Source: Emiliania huxleyi CCMP1516 (taxonomy: Eukaryota > Haptophyta > Isochrysidales > Noelaerhabdaceae). Taken from it: a stretch of 64,000 nucleotides of DNA. Each line of letters begins with the position of its first letter. Position 1 is the first letter of the stretch. The position numbers were made by a program, and so were the translations under genes. Where the stretch lies: assembly GCF_000372725.1 (NCBI RefSeq), contig NW_005201984.1, positions 297,209 through 361,208 of the forward strand, in the 5' to 3' direction. The notes beneath the pieces were generated by a model, which worked only from the letters and a program-made list of their open reading frames with translations, made no database searches and was not told the DNA's origin. This document shows, piece after piece, positions 1-10,579 of the stretch.

Positions 1-289
1 AGAGAGAGGCCAAGACCACCCCGTAGTGTCAACGTGTTCTCAGAAAAAGTCAGCTAATCCCCTATAAAACGACGAGTCCCCGTCTCTCGCTCGCGTCTCG
101 CTCTCGGGGTTTTGAAGAAGTTGCGTAAATTCTTATTTCTGAGCCCCGTGGGCGCTTGCGCGTAAAAGCCGTACGAGCCGGCATTCAGAGAGAGAGAGAG
201 AGAGAAGTACGACATTCAAGGCCAACTTAAGTGACGGGAGAGTGACAGACGATGCAGAGGTAGTTATAAGCTGATCGTAAGGAGGCAGG
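1..289. other. Non-coding, with short GA microsatellite
   Basis: I see no convincing gene here. The stretch holds a short GA microsatellite near 188-204 and a moderately AT-richer segment. It is the downstream flank of the minus-strand gene that ends at 290. Confidence 0.5.
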
Positions 290-1541
290 TCACCTCGTTC
301 CTGGAGGGAAGACGCCAAACTCGTCCAGAAAGAGAGGCGACCGGCGAGGGGGCACTCGGCGTGGCTGGCTGAGGCTCCCGGCAGCCGGTGCGGGTGGGCG
401 CGGGCGGGCGGTCGGCGTCGACGGGTGCGCCGCCGCCGCCGCCGCCGCGATCGCGCCTCCAGCAAGGCACGAGGGCGCGCGCCTCGCCTCGAGCGGCGGC
501 GTGGTGTTCCGCGAGGGAGCGGACGCCGCGAGGGGCGCCGGTCTGCGCCAGGGCGAGGCGACGTCCTCGTCGCCGTTGCCCTCCGCGCTGTGCGTGCACA
601 TGGGCCGCTCCGGCGGCGGGGCGGGGGAGCCGTCGTCCTCTGCCTCCCGCCCCTCCTCGCCCTGCCGCTCCTGTCCCCTCGCATGCAGCCCGCCCGCCGC
701 GGCGCAGAGATCGGAGAGAGGGCGCGGTGGCGCACGGCGCGGCGGCAACGGTGGAGTCGACAACGGAGCGGGCGGCGGAGGCGGCGGAGCCAGGTGAACC
801 CCCGCCTCCGCGTCCCTGAAGAGAGCGCGGCGGCGCGGCAAGCGCGGCTTCGGAAGAGGCGCGCCGGCGCTGTCGCTGCGCAGAGCGCGGTTCGGCCCCT
901 CGCACGCTGCGAGGCGCTGCCGCGCCGCGTCGAGCGCCGCAGTCAGCTCGCCGGCTCTGAGCTGCGCGCGCCGCAGCAGCAGCGCAAACGCGAGGGCGAG
1001 CGCCGCGGCCGCACCGCCCGCACAGGACGCCTCGCGCCTCGCCCTCTCCGCGGCCTCGGCGGCTGCGGAGAGGCCTGCGGAGGCGCTAGCTGCGCGCTCG
1101 AGGAGGACCTGACAGGGCGGCGGGGCGGCGCAGCGGGCCGTGTGCGTGGCGGCGCAGGGGTCGCTGCAATCTATCGGGAGGCGCCTGCGAGCTCGCGAGC
1201 TGAGCCACCGCCGCCCTCTTGCAGGCTGCTCCCTCCTTTGCCGCCCTCGTGGCAGACACCTCAGCCTCCACGACAGCCCTCGCCGCGGTCGCCACCGCAG
1301 CATCCATCGCCGCCCTCGCTGCGGCCACCTCGGCCTCCATCGCCTCCCTCGCAACCGCTGCAGCCTCGGCCTCCCTCGCCTCCCTCACTGCAGCCTCGGC
1401 CTCCCTCGCCTCCCTCGCCACCGCCGCTGCCTCCGCCTCCGCCACTGCGCTCGCCGCTGCCGCTGCCGCTGCCTCCCGCCTCAGCCTGAGTGCCGCGGCT
1501 GCCGCGGCCTCCTTGGCTGCCTCTGCTGCGACTGCCGACAT
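290..1541 (-). CDS. Ala-rich coiled-coil protein with one hydrophobic segment
   Basis: Family not recognised. The start is the ATG at 1541 (MSAVAAEAAKEAAAA). Exon 1 (1541-1185) is an Ala/Glu/Arg-rich heptad-like helix of about 119 residues. A 76-nt intron (1184-1109) begins with GC after CAG and ends in CAG; splicing joins LASSQ to VLLERAAS and keeps both the frame and the coiled-coil character. Exon 2 (1108-290) continues the coil, then has an Ala/Leu stretch (GGAAAALALAFALLL) that could be a membrane span, a second short coil, and a Pro/Ser-rich tail ending LFLDEFGVFPPGTR. Total about 391 residues. An upstream in-frame ATG at 1634 would add 31 residues without conserved character. Further introns in the low-complexity tail cannot be excluded. 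A tail-anchored or organelle-membrane coiled-coil protein is one guess. Confidence 0.5.
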
Positions 1542-2387
1542 ATTTCGGCAGCCACTTGCGGACGCGAGACGCTGCGAGATGCCTGCCGGCCGGTCACCCC
1601 ACCTATAACGACCGCGACACGCATGTTCCCGCACCGAGAGTGGCTGGGGTTCTCAGTCCGGGCTCCGCAGCGGGCACGTGAACTTTTGGCGGGTAGTCAC
1701 ATGCGCCGGCCAGGAGAGTAGCTGTCGTGCCGGCCAGGAGACTATCGCGATCACAGCGATTACGTTCGAAAGCGTCATGAGCGGCAGCGCGGATTGTGGC
1801 AAGTCGATCGCATTGCCGAGAAAGCCGCTCATCGCAGAGTTTCAAGCGCCCGGGGGCCCACAAAGCAGGAACCTTTTTTCTTTTCTCGCGGGTGCGCTGA
1901 GGGCGAGACGATCGATCGAGGGGTCCCGTACCAACCATGGTCCATGCGGAATCGACCCTATCCAGTGCTCGAGTGCTCAAGAAAGAAAAGGAGAGACAGC
2001 TGACAGACAGGTGGAAAAGCTGCGAAGGCCATGTGCCATGATCGGCAGCCTCAAGGTCGTAGGTCGATTTCGATAGCTCTTTCACGTCGGATCCCCCTCT
2101 TGTCTCCGATATGTCGCGCCTGCGCGCTCGGCGTGTATGTATGTAATCCATATCACCCCCTGCTCCACGACTGGGGCTTTAGGCGGCCGGCGAGGGTGGG
2201 GCGCTAGGCAGCGGTTCGCTTACGGGGGAGCTGCGGGGGAGTCGGGTGTGTTATCAGCGTAGCTAGAAGCCCCATCACCGATGTCGTCGAGTGGGATGGT
2301 TGTACCTCCTCCGTTAATAACCACGTCGCCGCTCACGGCGCTGATCTCCCCGTCGTGCGTCGTCTGCGTCCGTTGGGATAGATCTTG
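1542..2387. other. Intergenic, no gene seen
   Basis: Open frames in this stretch are short and compositionally random, and I see no conserved motif. It separates the coiled-coil gene from the retroelement remnant. Confidence 0.4.
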
Positions 2388-2754
2388 TCACTCCGGCGCG
2401 CCGCAATCCCTCGCGCCGCTCCTGCCGAGGTCGGCTTGCTTATCGACGTAGTCGTTCCACTTATGACCACTGTGCCCCTTGACGTGTCTCCATGTCACTT
2501 CGTGCCTCGACGCCAAGTGCCGCCACGCTGCTCGAAGATAGCTCGCTAGTTGTGCGTTCCCCCCCGGGGAGGTTCTCCCCGTCGCACACGCCATCGCGTA
2601 CTCGCTGTCCGTTCGGACCACCCCTCGTGAGCCTGCTGGTCGTGGTGCTGTGTAGAGTAGTGAGCGAAAGAGCTTCCGCCAATGCTGACAGCTCCGCCGT
2701 GTTATTAGTGTGTTTCCGCGCCCCCACGAAAGCGGCGTGTACGGGGCTAGTCAC
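2388..2754 (-). pseudogene. RNase H domain fragment of a retroelement, frameshifted
   Basis: Two overlapping minus-strand frames together give a type I RNase H domain. The upstream frame (from 2754) carries SPVHAAFVGARKHTNNTAELSALAEAL, whose TNNTAEL segment holds the helix-A catalytic Glu. The downstream frame (ending 2388) carries VRTDSEYAMAC with the second Asp, then HVKGHSGHKWNDYVDKQAD with the final His/Asp. The switch needs a one-base frame change near 2620-2630, and no reverse transcriptase is seen nearby. The nonpolar N-terminal beta strand with the first Asp is not visible. I therefore read it as a decayed copy of the C-terminal RNase H of a non-LTR or similar retroelement. A short unspliced intron instead of a frameshift is a less likely alternative. 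Confidence 0.7.
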
Positions 2755-3671
2755 GACGGGTAGGAACCTATGGCTGGCACCTGTCGAGCCACGCGCTCAC
2801 GTTGGAGAGGAGGTCGGCGATCGAGGTGCCACTCTGGACGTCGAGCACGTTCTACGTTGTGTGCCTCAGCCTGGCCAGATCCGAGTTCCGAGGGCCCGTA
2901 TTGCGCCGCGGTCGGGACGCGCCCGCGGTCGATCCGCTTGCCGTCCCGCTGCTGCAGCGAGACGATTGAGCCCTCCTCGATGCGCATCGGCGGCACCGTG
3001 TGGTTCGCCGCCAGCCCAGAGAGCGGGAGCCGCTGGAGCGGGACTCTGCCAGCGGCGCGCCGCAGCGCCCGCTTGTCGGCGTCGTCGAGGTTCTCGTCAT
3101 CGGCGATCGCAGCGCGCGCCGCCTTGGCCACGGCAACATCGTTCTGCTGCGGCCCGCTCGGCCGTGTCTGCGTGTTGCAGCATCGCTCCGCCAGCTCGAG
3201 CCAGCGCGACGTCTGGAGCTGCTTTTGGCGAGATGGCAGCGCCTGCTCAGCGACGTTGGGAGGGAGGCGCGAGCGCAACTGGTTGAGACGCCGCTTCATC
3301 GCGGTCTCGCTCCGTGGACCCGAGACCGACATGATCATCGCCGACTTGAGCGGAGCAGTGGGGACCTCCAGCGAGATCCAGAAGGCGTGGAGCAGCTGCC
3401 GGTCCTCTTGCTCCGTCCACGGCTCGGCGCTGCCCCTCCTGCTCCGGTCGCATGTTGAGAGGTAGTGGTTGATAGCAGTCGAGACATCGTCGTCTGTATC
3501 GGTCGGCGAGTCGTCGACACCATCTCCACGCTCCTCCATGCGCGCCTTCAGCGCCGCTGGGCGTTTGCTCTCGTCGGGGTCCGTGCACTCCATCACCGCA
3601 GTTCGCACGCGCTCAGGGCTGAGCTGCTCGGCGGTGACATTGCAGATGGCCTCGACGAGCTGAGGCGGCAT
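2751..3671 (-). CDS. Myb/SANT-like domain ORF, probably part of the retroelement remnant
   Basis: Single 306-codon frame from ATG 3671. Residues about 95-150 contain EPWTEQEDRQLLHAFW followed by a second helix ending in ETAMKRRLNQLRSRL, which fits a Myb/SANT (trihelix-type) fold. The N-terminus is acidic. The last about 50 residues look out of frame, since they turn Arg/Glu-rich just where the RNase H fragment begins. Lying directly upstream of RNase H on the same strand, it may be the remains of an accessory ORF of that element; a small host DNA-binding protein is the alternative. I do not assign a function. Confidence 0.35.
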   Translation of the reverse strand: MPPQLVEAICNVTAEQLSPERVRTAVMECTDPDESKRPAALKARMEERGDGVDDSPTDTDDDVSTAINHYLSTCDRSRRGSAEPWTEQEDRQLLHAFWISLEVPTAPLKSAMIMSVSGPRSETAMKRRLNQLRSRLPPNVAEQALPSRQKQLQTSRWLELAERCCNTQTRPSGPQQNDVAVAKAARAAIADDENLDDADKRALRRAAGRVPLQRLPLSGLAANHTVPPMRIEEGSIVSLQQRDGKRIDRGRVPTAAQYGPSELGSGQAEAHNVERARRPEWHLDRRPPLQRERVARQVPAIGSYPS

Positions 3672-4696
3672 GCGCTCTCGCGAGCCCCTGCAGTGCAGCC
3701 TCCGGACTCATTTCCACGGATGAGCTGCACGCGTCCGACATTACGACGTCGGGGGCGGCGTTGGGGGTCGGCCGGTGGCGTCAGAATGTGGTTCGCATTC
3801 ACCGCAGCCGCCGTGACCGTTGTCGGGAGTCAGGGCAGCGGGGTCATGACTGCACGATCCGCGTGACCCCGCACATCCGCACCTGTTCGCCCACTCTGGA
3901 GGGCGCAGTGGCGTCGGAGTTGCCGGCATCCATCAGCGGGCCACAGCAGGTAACATCTAGGGGTCCCTGGTCGTTTCCGACACTAGGGGGTTTGCGAAAG
4001 GACAAGACGAATTTTTAAAGAATTTGGTTAACCCTCTTTTTCTATTTTTTCTTTCTTTACGCACGGCACCAACTCCGTATCGCCGCCGAGAGAGACCGCG
4101 CGGCGCGCGGCCGCGGCCAGGGGGCCACCGGGGTGAGATTAGTATTAGGAGTGGGGCAGACGCGACACCCGACCGAGCAGTCGACCCGAGCAGGGCGAGC
4201 ATCGAGTAGGCTGCACCACAGTCGTCCTCAGCTATGCTTCAAATCCCTGGTCCCAGGGAATTAGAAAGTAGACACAGCGCTGATCGCGCTTTAGAGAGAG
4301 ACACCACACATGCTGGACGCGACATATGCTAGACCACACCATTCCACATGGGGACAGACCACAAACCGGGCCGAAGAAGCTTGACTAGAAGCTAAAGTCA
4401 TCAAACGCCACAGACGATTGGCAGCCGATTGGCAGCCGCTGCCGCTGCCAGCGCCCTCTAGTAGGCGTCGTCCGCGGAGATGCCCGACTGAAGAGCGGGC
4501 GCGTCCGAGCAGATCCAATACCTATTGGGACACTGTGGTTGGACGGGTAGCCGGCACTTTGGCGCGCAAGCGTGAATTCCGCTCGCCCTGTAGGGAGGTT
4601 CATCCAGTCTGGCGCGATGAAGCACCTGAAGACCGAGGCGGACGTCGTGGAGAGGGGTAGGAGGCGGCGAGGTTTGCGGCGGAGAGGAGGGAAGTC
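3672..4696. other. Intergenic; pyrimidine-rich tract near 4025-4060
   Basis: No supported gene. A U/C-rich tract lies at about 4031-4060 and a GC-rich stretch at 4080-4130. The small ORFs in all frames have no recognisable motif. Confidence 0.35.
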
Positions 4697-4942
4697 TCAC
4701 GTCATCGCGTCGGGAAGGTCCTCCGACGGCCCGCTGGAGCAAACCCACCAATCGGATTCATCCGTGCCAGAGTCAAACGTTTTACTGATCGGCGCGTGCT
4801 CAGCCGCTCGCAATCGGTAGCAGACAGAGTCCCGCTGGGCCTCGAGCTGCGCTGAAAACGTCGCGCGTCTCTTCACAGCACCCGCTGCGCCCTGCAGCAC
4901 GACTGAAGCGATCGCACACTCGTTGAGCACAGCTGCGGCCAT
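4697..4942 (-). CDS. Small hypothetical protein
   Basis: An 81-codon frame from ATG 4942 (MAAAVLNECAIASVV) with varied, protein-like composition (Cys, Trp, Tyr, Asp present), unlike the Arg/Pro-rich shadow frames around it. No motif recognised. It may be one exon of a longer minus-strand gene. Weak call. Confidence 0.2.
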   Translation of the reverse strand: MAAAVLNECAIASVVLQGAAGAVKRRATFSAQLEAQRDSVCYRLRAAEHAPISKTFDSGTDESDWWVCSSGPSEDLPDAMT

Positions 4943-4966
4943 GGATGCGCCAGTTCGTGTGCACAC

Positions 4967-5983
4967 GTGAGTCGGAAACTCTAATTGGCGATTCGCACCA
5001 ATTGGTCCTTCACAGATTTCTAGATTCTAAGAACCAACACCCTTGTTTCCTCCCATCCCAAGGCGGCGTGCCGTCCTCCCCTCCCCCCCTGTCAGTTTTC
5101 TCTTTCTTTAGAAGAAAATATCGTCCATGAGAGGTTGAGTGAGGTGCGAGCGGGCTCTCTCTGGCTGGAGGCCCTGGGGAGGAGACTACGTACGTACCCG
5201 CAGGCCTAGAAGGCCCGCGCGCAGGGGGGTGGGACATTACATTGAGACCGCGGTGTCATGATCTTCTTGTTGTTGAGAAAATACGTGCGGCGCTGCGCGC
5301 TGGTTTATGAATGAGAGGATGAGCCCTGGAGGCCCTGTGGATGGGGGGGGGGACTCTTTCGCACCCGCACATCGACCTTGCGTATTTATTTGAGAAGAAA
5401 ATACCTCCTGTCGGCCTGTGCGTTCAAACACACGTCGTTCTTCACGCAAAAACACAACCCCGGGGTAACCAACCCGCGGCGCAGAGGGCGCGGCTGAAGC
5501 CACAAGCCGGTTCGAGCGCTCACGCGGCCGCGCAAACGAAAAGCCGCGTTGTGTTGTCGCGTTCGTTGCTTCGTTGGCGCCGGCGGTGCTCTTCACACGC
5601 AAAGACACACGTGTCGTGTGTCGTTCACATCCTCGGATCCAATATCACGGCACACCACACCGGACAGTAGTCGCGAAGAGGGACAAATATCACCATGCAG
5701 GGATTATCAACTCTACTCAGTGACAGTGTTCACGAAGCCGCTCTAGACACCTCTTAGGGGTCCACACCGACCCGCACCGTTTTGCGCGCGCGCGTTGTGT
5801 GCGGGGGGCACAATATGGGCAGGGCTCTTTAATTTTGCTGTCTGGGAGCTATATTTGATTATTGATATAGAAACGAGAAGAAATCCAGCGATGGCACATT
5901 GTTCACATTGTTCACATAGTTCAGGATCAACCGAGATCCAACTGCCCGGACTAGAGGGTTTAGCGGACGACGCTCTGGAGCCG
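4967..5983. other. Intergenic, no gene seen
   Basis: Mixed-composition sequence with no supported ORF. It contains the 3' flank of the J-protein gene. AT-richer patches occur at 5690-5720 and 5830-5900. Confidence 0.35.
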
Positions 5984-8081
5984 CTAGAAGTGGAAGGTCC
6001 GCGGGCCCCGACGCTGGCCGCCTCCGCCTCGACCGCCCTTGCGCTGAAACTGCTGCTGGCCCTGCGGGCCGGCGTTGAAGCGCACGTTCCCGCCTCGCCG
6101 CTGCGCCTCCTGCTGCGCCGACTGCCGCTGCGCCCACTTTGGGTCGTCGACGTTCTCGCCGCGGTCGTAGGCGGCGCGGGTGTCGGGGTCGGAGAGCACC
6201 TCGTACGCGCGCGCGATGAGCCTACGGCACGGCACGGCACCCGCTCCGCCGCCTTGCCAGGGGCTCCCCCCCCCCCCCCGGGGGCGAGGCGCGCTTGAAG
6301 TTGCGCTCTGCCTTCTCGAGCCGCGCCTCCTGCCCCTCCGCCCGGTTCTTGTCCGGGTGCCACCGCTTGGCCGCCGCGTGGTACGCCTGTGCACGGCGAG
6401 GGGTGTGACCGCGCGCACCCGCTGGGCCGCGGAGCGACCGCCGCGCGGAACGCCTTTTTGATCTCGCGCTTGCTCGCCCCTCTCTTGACCGAGAGGATCG
6501 CGTAGTAGTCGCGCACCTTTTGCTTCGGCGCCTGCTGCTGCTGCGGGAAGCGGCCCCCGCCCCGCCCCCGCTGCCCCCGAGCCTGCTGCTGCTGCTGATG
6601 CCACTGCTGCTGCTGCTGCTGCTTCCGCTCACGCCGCTGCTGCTGCTGCGACTGCTGCTGCTGCTGCTGCGGCGCCTCCTCCGGCAGCCGCACAAACGAG
6701 AGCACCTCCGGCAGCTCCACGCCCGCGGTGGCTGTCGTGAGGCGCGGCAGCGGCTTCCTGGGCGCGAGGGCGGCGGGAGGGAGGCGTCGGGAGAGGGATG
6801 CTCGACGAGCGGATGAGGCGCTCCCTCGATGGCATCGCACTCCTGCTCAGCTCGGCCCGAGAGATCTTGGCGGACCAAAACGAGACTCGGAACACCGACC
6901 CCGCAGAGAGCGGCGTCGCGCCGCCGCCGCCGCCGACCTCGACCACGAAGGCGGCGCACGGGTGCGTGGCTGCCTCCGAGTCGCACAAACTCATCGCCTG
7001 CCTACACTCTCAATCCGAAGCGGCGCTCGGCGGATGGCGCGCCGTGGCTGCCTCCTCCCGCGCGCTCGCGGCTCGCTGGATGGTCATCGGCTCGCGCCTA
7101 CACGCGCCCAGCGCCCGGGTGGTGAGGGGCGCACCGCGGCGGGCAGCGCCGGGTCCGCCTTCGCACATTGGCTGGCGCCCGCCCAGCCGCGGGCTCGGGT
7201 GGGGCAGGAAGCGGCTCTTGAGAGGGCTGCCCGCGAGGCGGAGGTAGCGCGTCTGCGCGTCTCGCACGTAGAGCGGCCCGCTGCTGGCCGTGCCGGGAGG
7301 CACCTCCGAGGACGAGTACGAGGAGATGTGCTGCGGGCCTGCAGGAGGCTCCCAGGTCGGGACAGTGCGAGGAGGAGTCGCTGCGCGAGGCGGTGTGCAG
7401 CGCGCCCGCAGCAGTCGAGCCCACGGTCGTCGTCGTCGTCGTCGTGCCGACCGCCTTGCACGCGGCGGTCGCGGCGCATTCGACCAGCGCCTCCTCAACC
7501 TTCTTCCGGCTCTTGGACAGCAGCGAAGTCGCCGCGGGACGGCCCCGCTGCCGCCCAAACGAGACAAACATCCGAACCTCTGCACGGCCACGCGCCTCGG
7601 CCGCCTCGCGCTCCTGCTTCACCGCGTCGCCGCGCCGCGCCTGCGCCTCAGCCTGCGCAAAGTACGCGCCGGCCTCCTCCCACTTCCCGTCGAAGAACTT
7701 GGCCTCTCCGAGCGCCATTAGCATCCCCACTGACGCCCTCTTGCCACCGCGCACCGCCCCTCCCGCGGCTTCGCAAGCGCCGATCGCAACCTGCTCCTTG
7801 CGCAGGCGCGCCGCCGAGAGGCAGAGCCCCTCCTGCAGCTCCAGCCGTTTGTCCGGATGCTTTTCCCAGTGCACTGCGTCCGGTGGGCCGAGCGACTTTG
7901 ACAGAGACGAGTACGCCTCAAAAGCCTTGTTGTGCAGGCCCTTTTTGAGCGCCCGTCGCGCGCTCTCCCAGAGCTGCTCCTGCTCCTCCGCCGGAGGTTG
8001 CTCCGCGCAGCGGGTGGAAGCGAGTAGGAGGAGGAGGGCTCTCGTCAGCAAGAACGCCCTCCGCCGCGCCAACGACGCCAT
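5984..8081 (-). CDS. ER-type J protein (DNAJC3/P58IPK-like), multi-exon
   Basis: The N-terminal exon begins at ATG 8081 with a signal peptide (FLLTRALLLLLASTRC) and TPR-like helices, including GEAKFFDGKWEEAGAYFAQA. The C-terminal part is a J domain: KVRDYYAILSVKRGASKREI, IKKAFRAA, then the HPD motif in AKRWHPDKN, then AYEVLSDPDTRAAYD and a basic/Gly-rich end finishing RTFHF. DNAJC3 has the same order (signal, TPRs, J domain, aromatic end). The J domain needs two introns: GT-AG at 6438-6387 (52 nt) and GC-AG at 6294-6222 (73 nt); the second joins NF-K to LIARAYEV exactly as the family requires. A Gln-rich linker (6530-6690) precedes the J domain. Exons between 6440 and 7440 are not fully resolved, and two adjacent same-strand genes (7098-8081 and 5984-6994) are possible. 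The role would be an ER-luminal co-chaperone of BiP. Confidence 0.6.
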
Positions 8082-8391
8082 CTTTGCTTTTTCGGCTCGC
8101 CATTTTCTTTCTTTTCCCTCCGCGGCTTGCCTTCTTGTAAGGGCTGGAATTCGTCATCGAATAAACGATTTCGGGCCCGTGAGCTGTGTGGCGTGTTCGT
8201 GTGGCGTGAGGGTTGAGCCGAGTTTGTGTTTGAGGCTGGACGCTGGTTTGCATTGGGGCCAGAAGCGCAGGCCTTTTGGGACCTAGAGAACACACACACC
8301 CTTTCCCTTTTCACCCAGAACGTACGCAACTACATCCGGTACCTGCAACTACATATCGTACAAGCACCTGCGGGACTGGTCTCTGCCGCTG
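8082..8391. other. Intergenic between two minus-strand genes
   Basis: About 310 bases between the Kelch gene stop and the J-protein start. It must hold the Kelch 3' end and the J-protein promoter. I see no clear polyadenylation or TATA signal. Confidence 0.4.
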
Positions 8392-10125
8392 TCACCCGCA
8401 AGCTACGCCGTGGCCTTTCCGAGGGCGGTGCAACGGGGTCATCCGCTGCCACATGTTTGCAGTGGGATCGTACCCCTCGACCGAATCGAGGACGGCGCCA
8501 GTTTTGTCCTCGCCGCCCACAGCGTACAGCTTGCCACCGAACACAGCCATGCCGTGCCCGTCCCGGGCGATCGACATCGGCGCCACCGCCTCCCATGTAT
8601 TTGTGGCCGGGTCGTAGCGCTCCACCGAGCTTAGATCTTCGTCCTCGGGGCCACCGAACCCACCCACCGCGTACAGCTTGCCGCGGAGCACCGCAACGGC
8701 GAGCTCGCTCCGTTGCGATGCCATCGGCGCCACCTCCTCCCATGCATCGACCGCCGGGTCGTACCGCTCGACCGAGCGTAGGTAATCGCCGTCATCGCGC
8801 TGACCACCCAACGCGTACAGCTTGCCGTCCAGCACAGTAACGCCCAGACGAGACCGCGCCGTTGTCATCGGCGCCACCGCCTCCCACGCATTCGCAGCCA
8901 GATCGTACCGCTCGACCGACCCAAGCGTCTCGCCGCCACTCCCCTCACCACACACGGCATACAGCTTGCCATCAAGTACCGCCGCGCCGTGAAAGCTCCG
9001 CGCCTCCATCATCGGCGCCATCGCCTCCCACCCCATCGCCACCGGATTGTACCTCTCCACCGACTCAAGGACCGAGGCGTGGCCGCCTGCCGGCCCGCCG
9101 CTGCCGTACCCGCCCACCGCGTACAACTTGCCGTCGACCGTCACCGCGACGGTGCTGGCCCGCCCTGTCGCCATTGCCGGCAACTTCTCCCACGCACCGC
9201 CCAGTCCAAAGACTTCTGCGCTGCAAAGGCGAGACTTCCCATCCCTGCCGCCCCTGCCGCCCACCACGTACAACTTCATCATGCCAGAGCGCGTCCGCGG
9301 TGGTTTGGAGTTCATGTAAGATCCAGGTGCCTCCAGGAGCATCCGGTTTCCCGCCCGCGTATCGAGCAGCGGCTCGGCCTTGACCTCACGGAGCAAAGCC
9401 GGCGGCAGCAACGCAAACCGCACCCTCGCCAGCAGCTCCGCCACCTCCGTCTCGCTGAGCGGGGGATCGCGCGCTTTCACCCACGCCACGCCGGCGCGGT
9501 ACACCTCCTCCTCGCTCGCGTGGAGCCCATCGTCCTCCAGCAGCGAGCGAACGATCCACGCTGGCGCCGACGCCCATGCCTCGTCGCTCGCGACCTCGCC
9601 AAAGTTTACTCTCGCCACCCAGGCTGACGCCTCTGCGAGCCGCGGCAGCCGCCCGATCGCCTCTGCAAGCTGCCAGACGGCGAGGGCGTTTTTTGCGGAG
9701 AGGCGCGCCTCGTACGCCTCCGACGCTGAGACCAGTAGCTCGTCCATCTGCAAGTACGATGCGCCCTCAACCAACTCGGAAAGCGCCGCCTCATCCGCCA
9801 CCTCCGCCTCGCCGGTGTACGCAAACTCGAGGCAGGCGTGGAGGCAAGCGGGAGAGAGGGCAGAGAGATCGTGCGAACCGCTTCCCGACCACGTGCCCGA
9901 GAAGAGCGCCTTAAAGTATTGGCTCACTCCGACCAGGATGATTCTGTGTGCCCGCACGGCTGGCCCGTAGGCTGGCTGAAGCTCGACGTCGCAGAGGTCG
10001 CCGTCACGGAACTTTTGAATGACCTCCGGGCGCTGCGGAAGGAGCCCGGCTCCGACGTGCACGGGTCTGTCACGCGTCGACGCGGAGGAGTCGGCGGCCG
10101 ACGATCGCGCACGCTTGCGAGACAT
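8392..10125 (-). CDS. BTB-BACK-Kelch protein (KLHL-like CUL3 adaptor)
   Basis: Intronless frame of about 577 residues. I choose ATG 10125 (MSRKRARSS), or 10137; the upstream ATG at 10215 lies inside a dispersed repeat. Order: basic Ser-rich leader; BTB domain (residues about 30-135, with DGDLCDVELQP, VRAHRIIL and SQYFKALFSG); BACK domain (about 140-240); six Kelch blades (about 280-577), five with the phrase GKLYAVGG or GKLYALGG and most ending in SVERYDP followed by W-E-x-VAPM. BTB-BACK-Kelch proteins are substrate adaptors of CUL3 ubiquitin ligases; the blades are expected to bind the substrate, which the sequence does not reveal. The absence of introns contrasts with most neighbours and could mean a retrocopy origin. 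Confidence 0.88.
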   Translation of the reverse strand: MSRKRARSSAADSSASTRDRPVHVGAGLLPQRPEVIQKFRDGDLCDVELQPAYGPAVRAHRIILVGVSQYFKALFSGTWSGSGSHDLSALSPACLHACLEFAYTGEAEVADEAALSELVEGASYLQMDELLVSASEAYEARLSAKNALAVWQLAEAIGRLPRLAEASAWVARVNFGEVASDEAWASAPAWIVRSLLEDDGLHASEEEVYRAGVAWVKARDPPLSETEVAELLARVRFALLPPALLREVKAEPLLDTRAGNRMLLEAPGSYMNSKPPRTRSGMMKLYVVGGRGGRDGKSRLCSAEVFGLGGAWEKLPAMATGRASTVAVTVDGKLYAVGGYGSGGPAGGHASVLESVERYNPVAMGWEAMAPMMEARSFHGAAVLDGKLYAVCGEGSGGETLGSVERYDLAANAWEAVAPMTTARSRLGVTVLDGKLYALGGQRDDGDYLRSVERYDPAVDAWEEVAPMASQRSELAVAVLRGKLYAVGGFGGPEDEDLSSVERYDPATNTWEAVAPMSIARDGHGMAVFGGKLYAVGGEDKTGAVLDSVEGYDPTANMWQRMTPLHRPRKGHGVACG

Positions 10126-10184
10126 GTGCATTGACATGCAATGAAAAAGGCCGGGGTATGTCCGGGGGACCCACACCTTCCCCT

Positions 10185-10465
10185 TATCGAACCCCAACTC
10201 ATTACGAGCTCCCAAAGGAGGAAAGGGTTCCGCTAAGGAAAGGTGCTCCCGTCTCCTGGAGCGCTGGAGGTTGACCCTTATCTACCCTTGAGAGCCCTCC
10301 TAAAAATCTCTCTCACACATCTCTCTCTCACACACATCTCTCTCACACATTACACCCTCCTGAGGGTGAAAAAGAAAACACGCTAGCGACTCGTGGAGAT
10401 AGATAGATAGATAGATATTATATATAGAGAGAGAGAAGGTCTGCTGGAAGTGAAAAAACACTCCC
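10185..10465. repeat. Dispersed repeat, copy 1 (copy 2 at 11945-12290)
   Basis: About 280 bases recur in the same orientation at 11945-12290. Shared landmarks, in order, are CTTATCGAACCCCAACTCA, GAGCTCCCAAAGGAGG, GGAGCGCTGGAGGTTGACCC, ACCCTCCTGAGGGTG, a simple repeat (GATA here, GA in copy 2) and GAAGGTCTGCTGGAAG. Each copy sits upstream of a gene: the minus-strand Kelch gene here, plus-strand RPS14 for copy 2. Confidence 0.85.
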
Positions 10466-10579
10466 GCCGCCTCGCCGCTACCTCGCCCGCTCGCGCCCGA
10501 CTTTCTACCTCCTCGTGATCCAACCCGCCACCCCCCTCGCCCCTCACCCTCCCGCCGCCTCGCCGCTACCTCGCCCGCT
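10461..10579. repeat. Tandem repeat units (about 85-95 bp), left of transposon
   Basis: Units containing CTCGCCCGCTCGCGCCCGAC followed by TTTCTACCTCCTCGTGATCC recur here and at 11484-11640. The transposon at 10580-11483 interrupts one unit. Intact units on both sides show the empty site. Confidence 0.8.

Noticed and set aside
2388-3671. A complete LINE
   Set aside because: Only RNase H and a Myb-like ORF are seen; no reverse transcriptase or endonuclease motif, and the RNase H frame is broken.
8226-9970. Several plus-strand ORFs of 100-210 codons
   Set aside because: Antisense shadows of the Kelch gene, mirroring its repeats.
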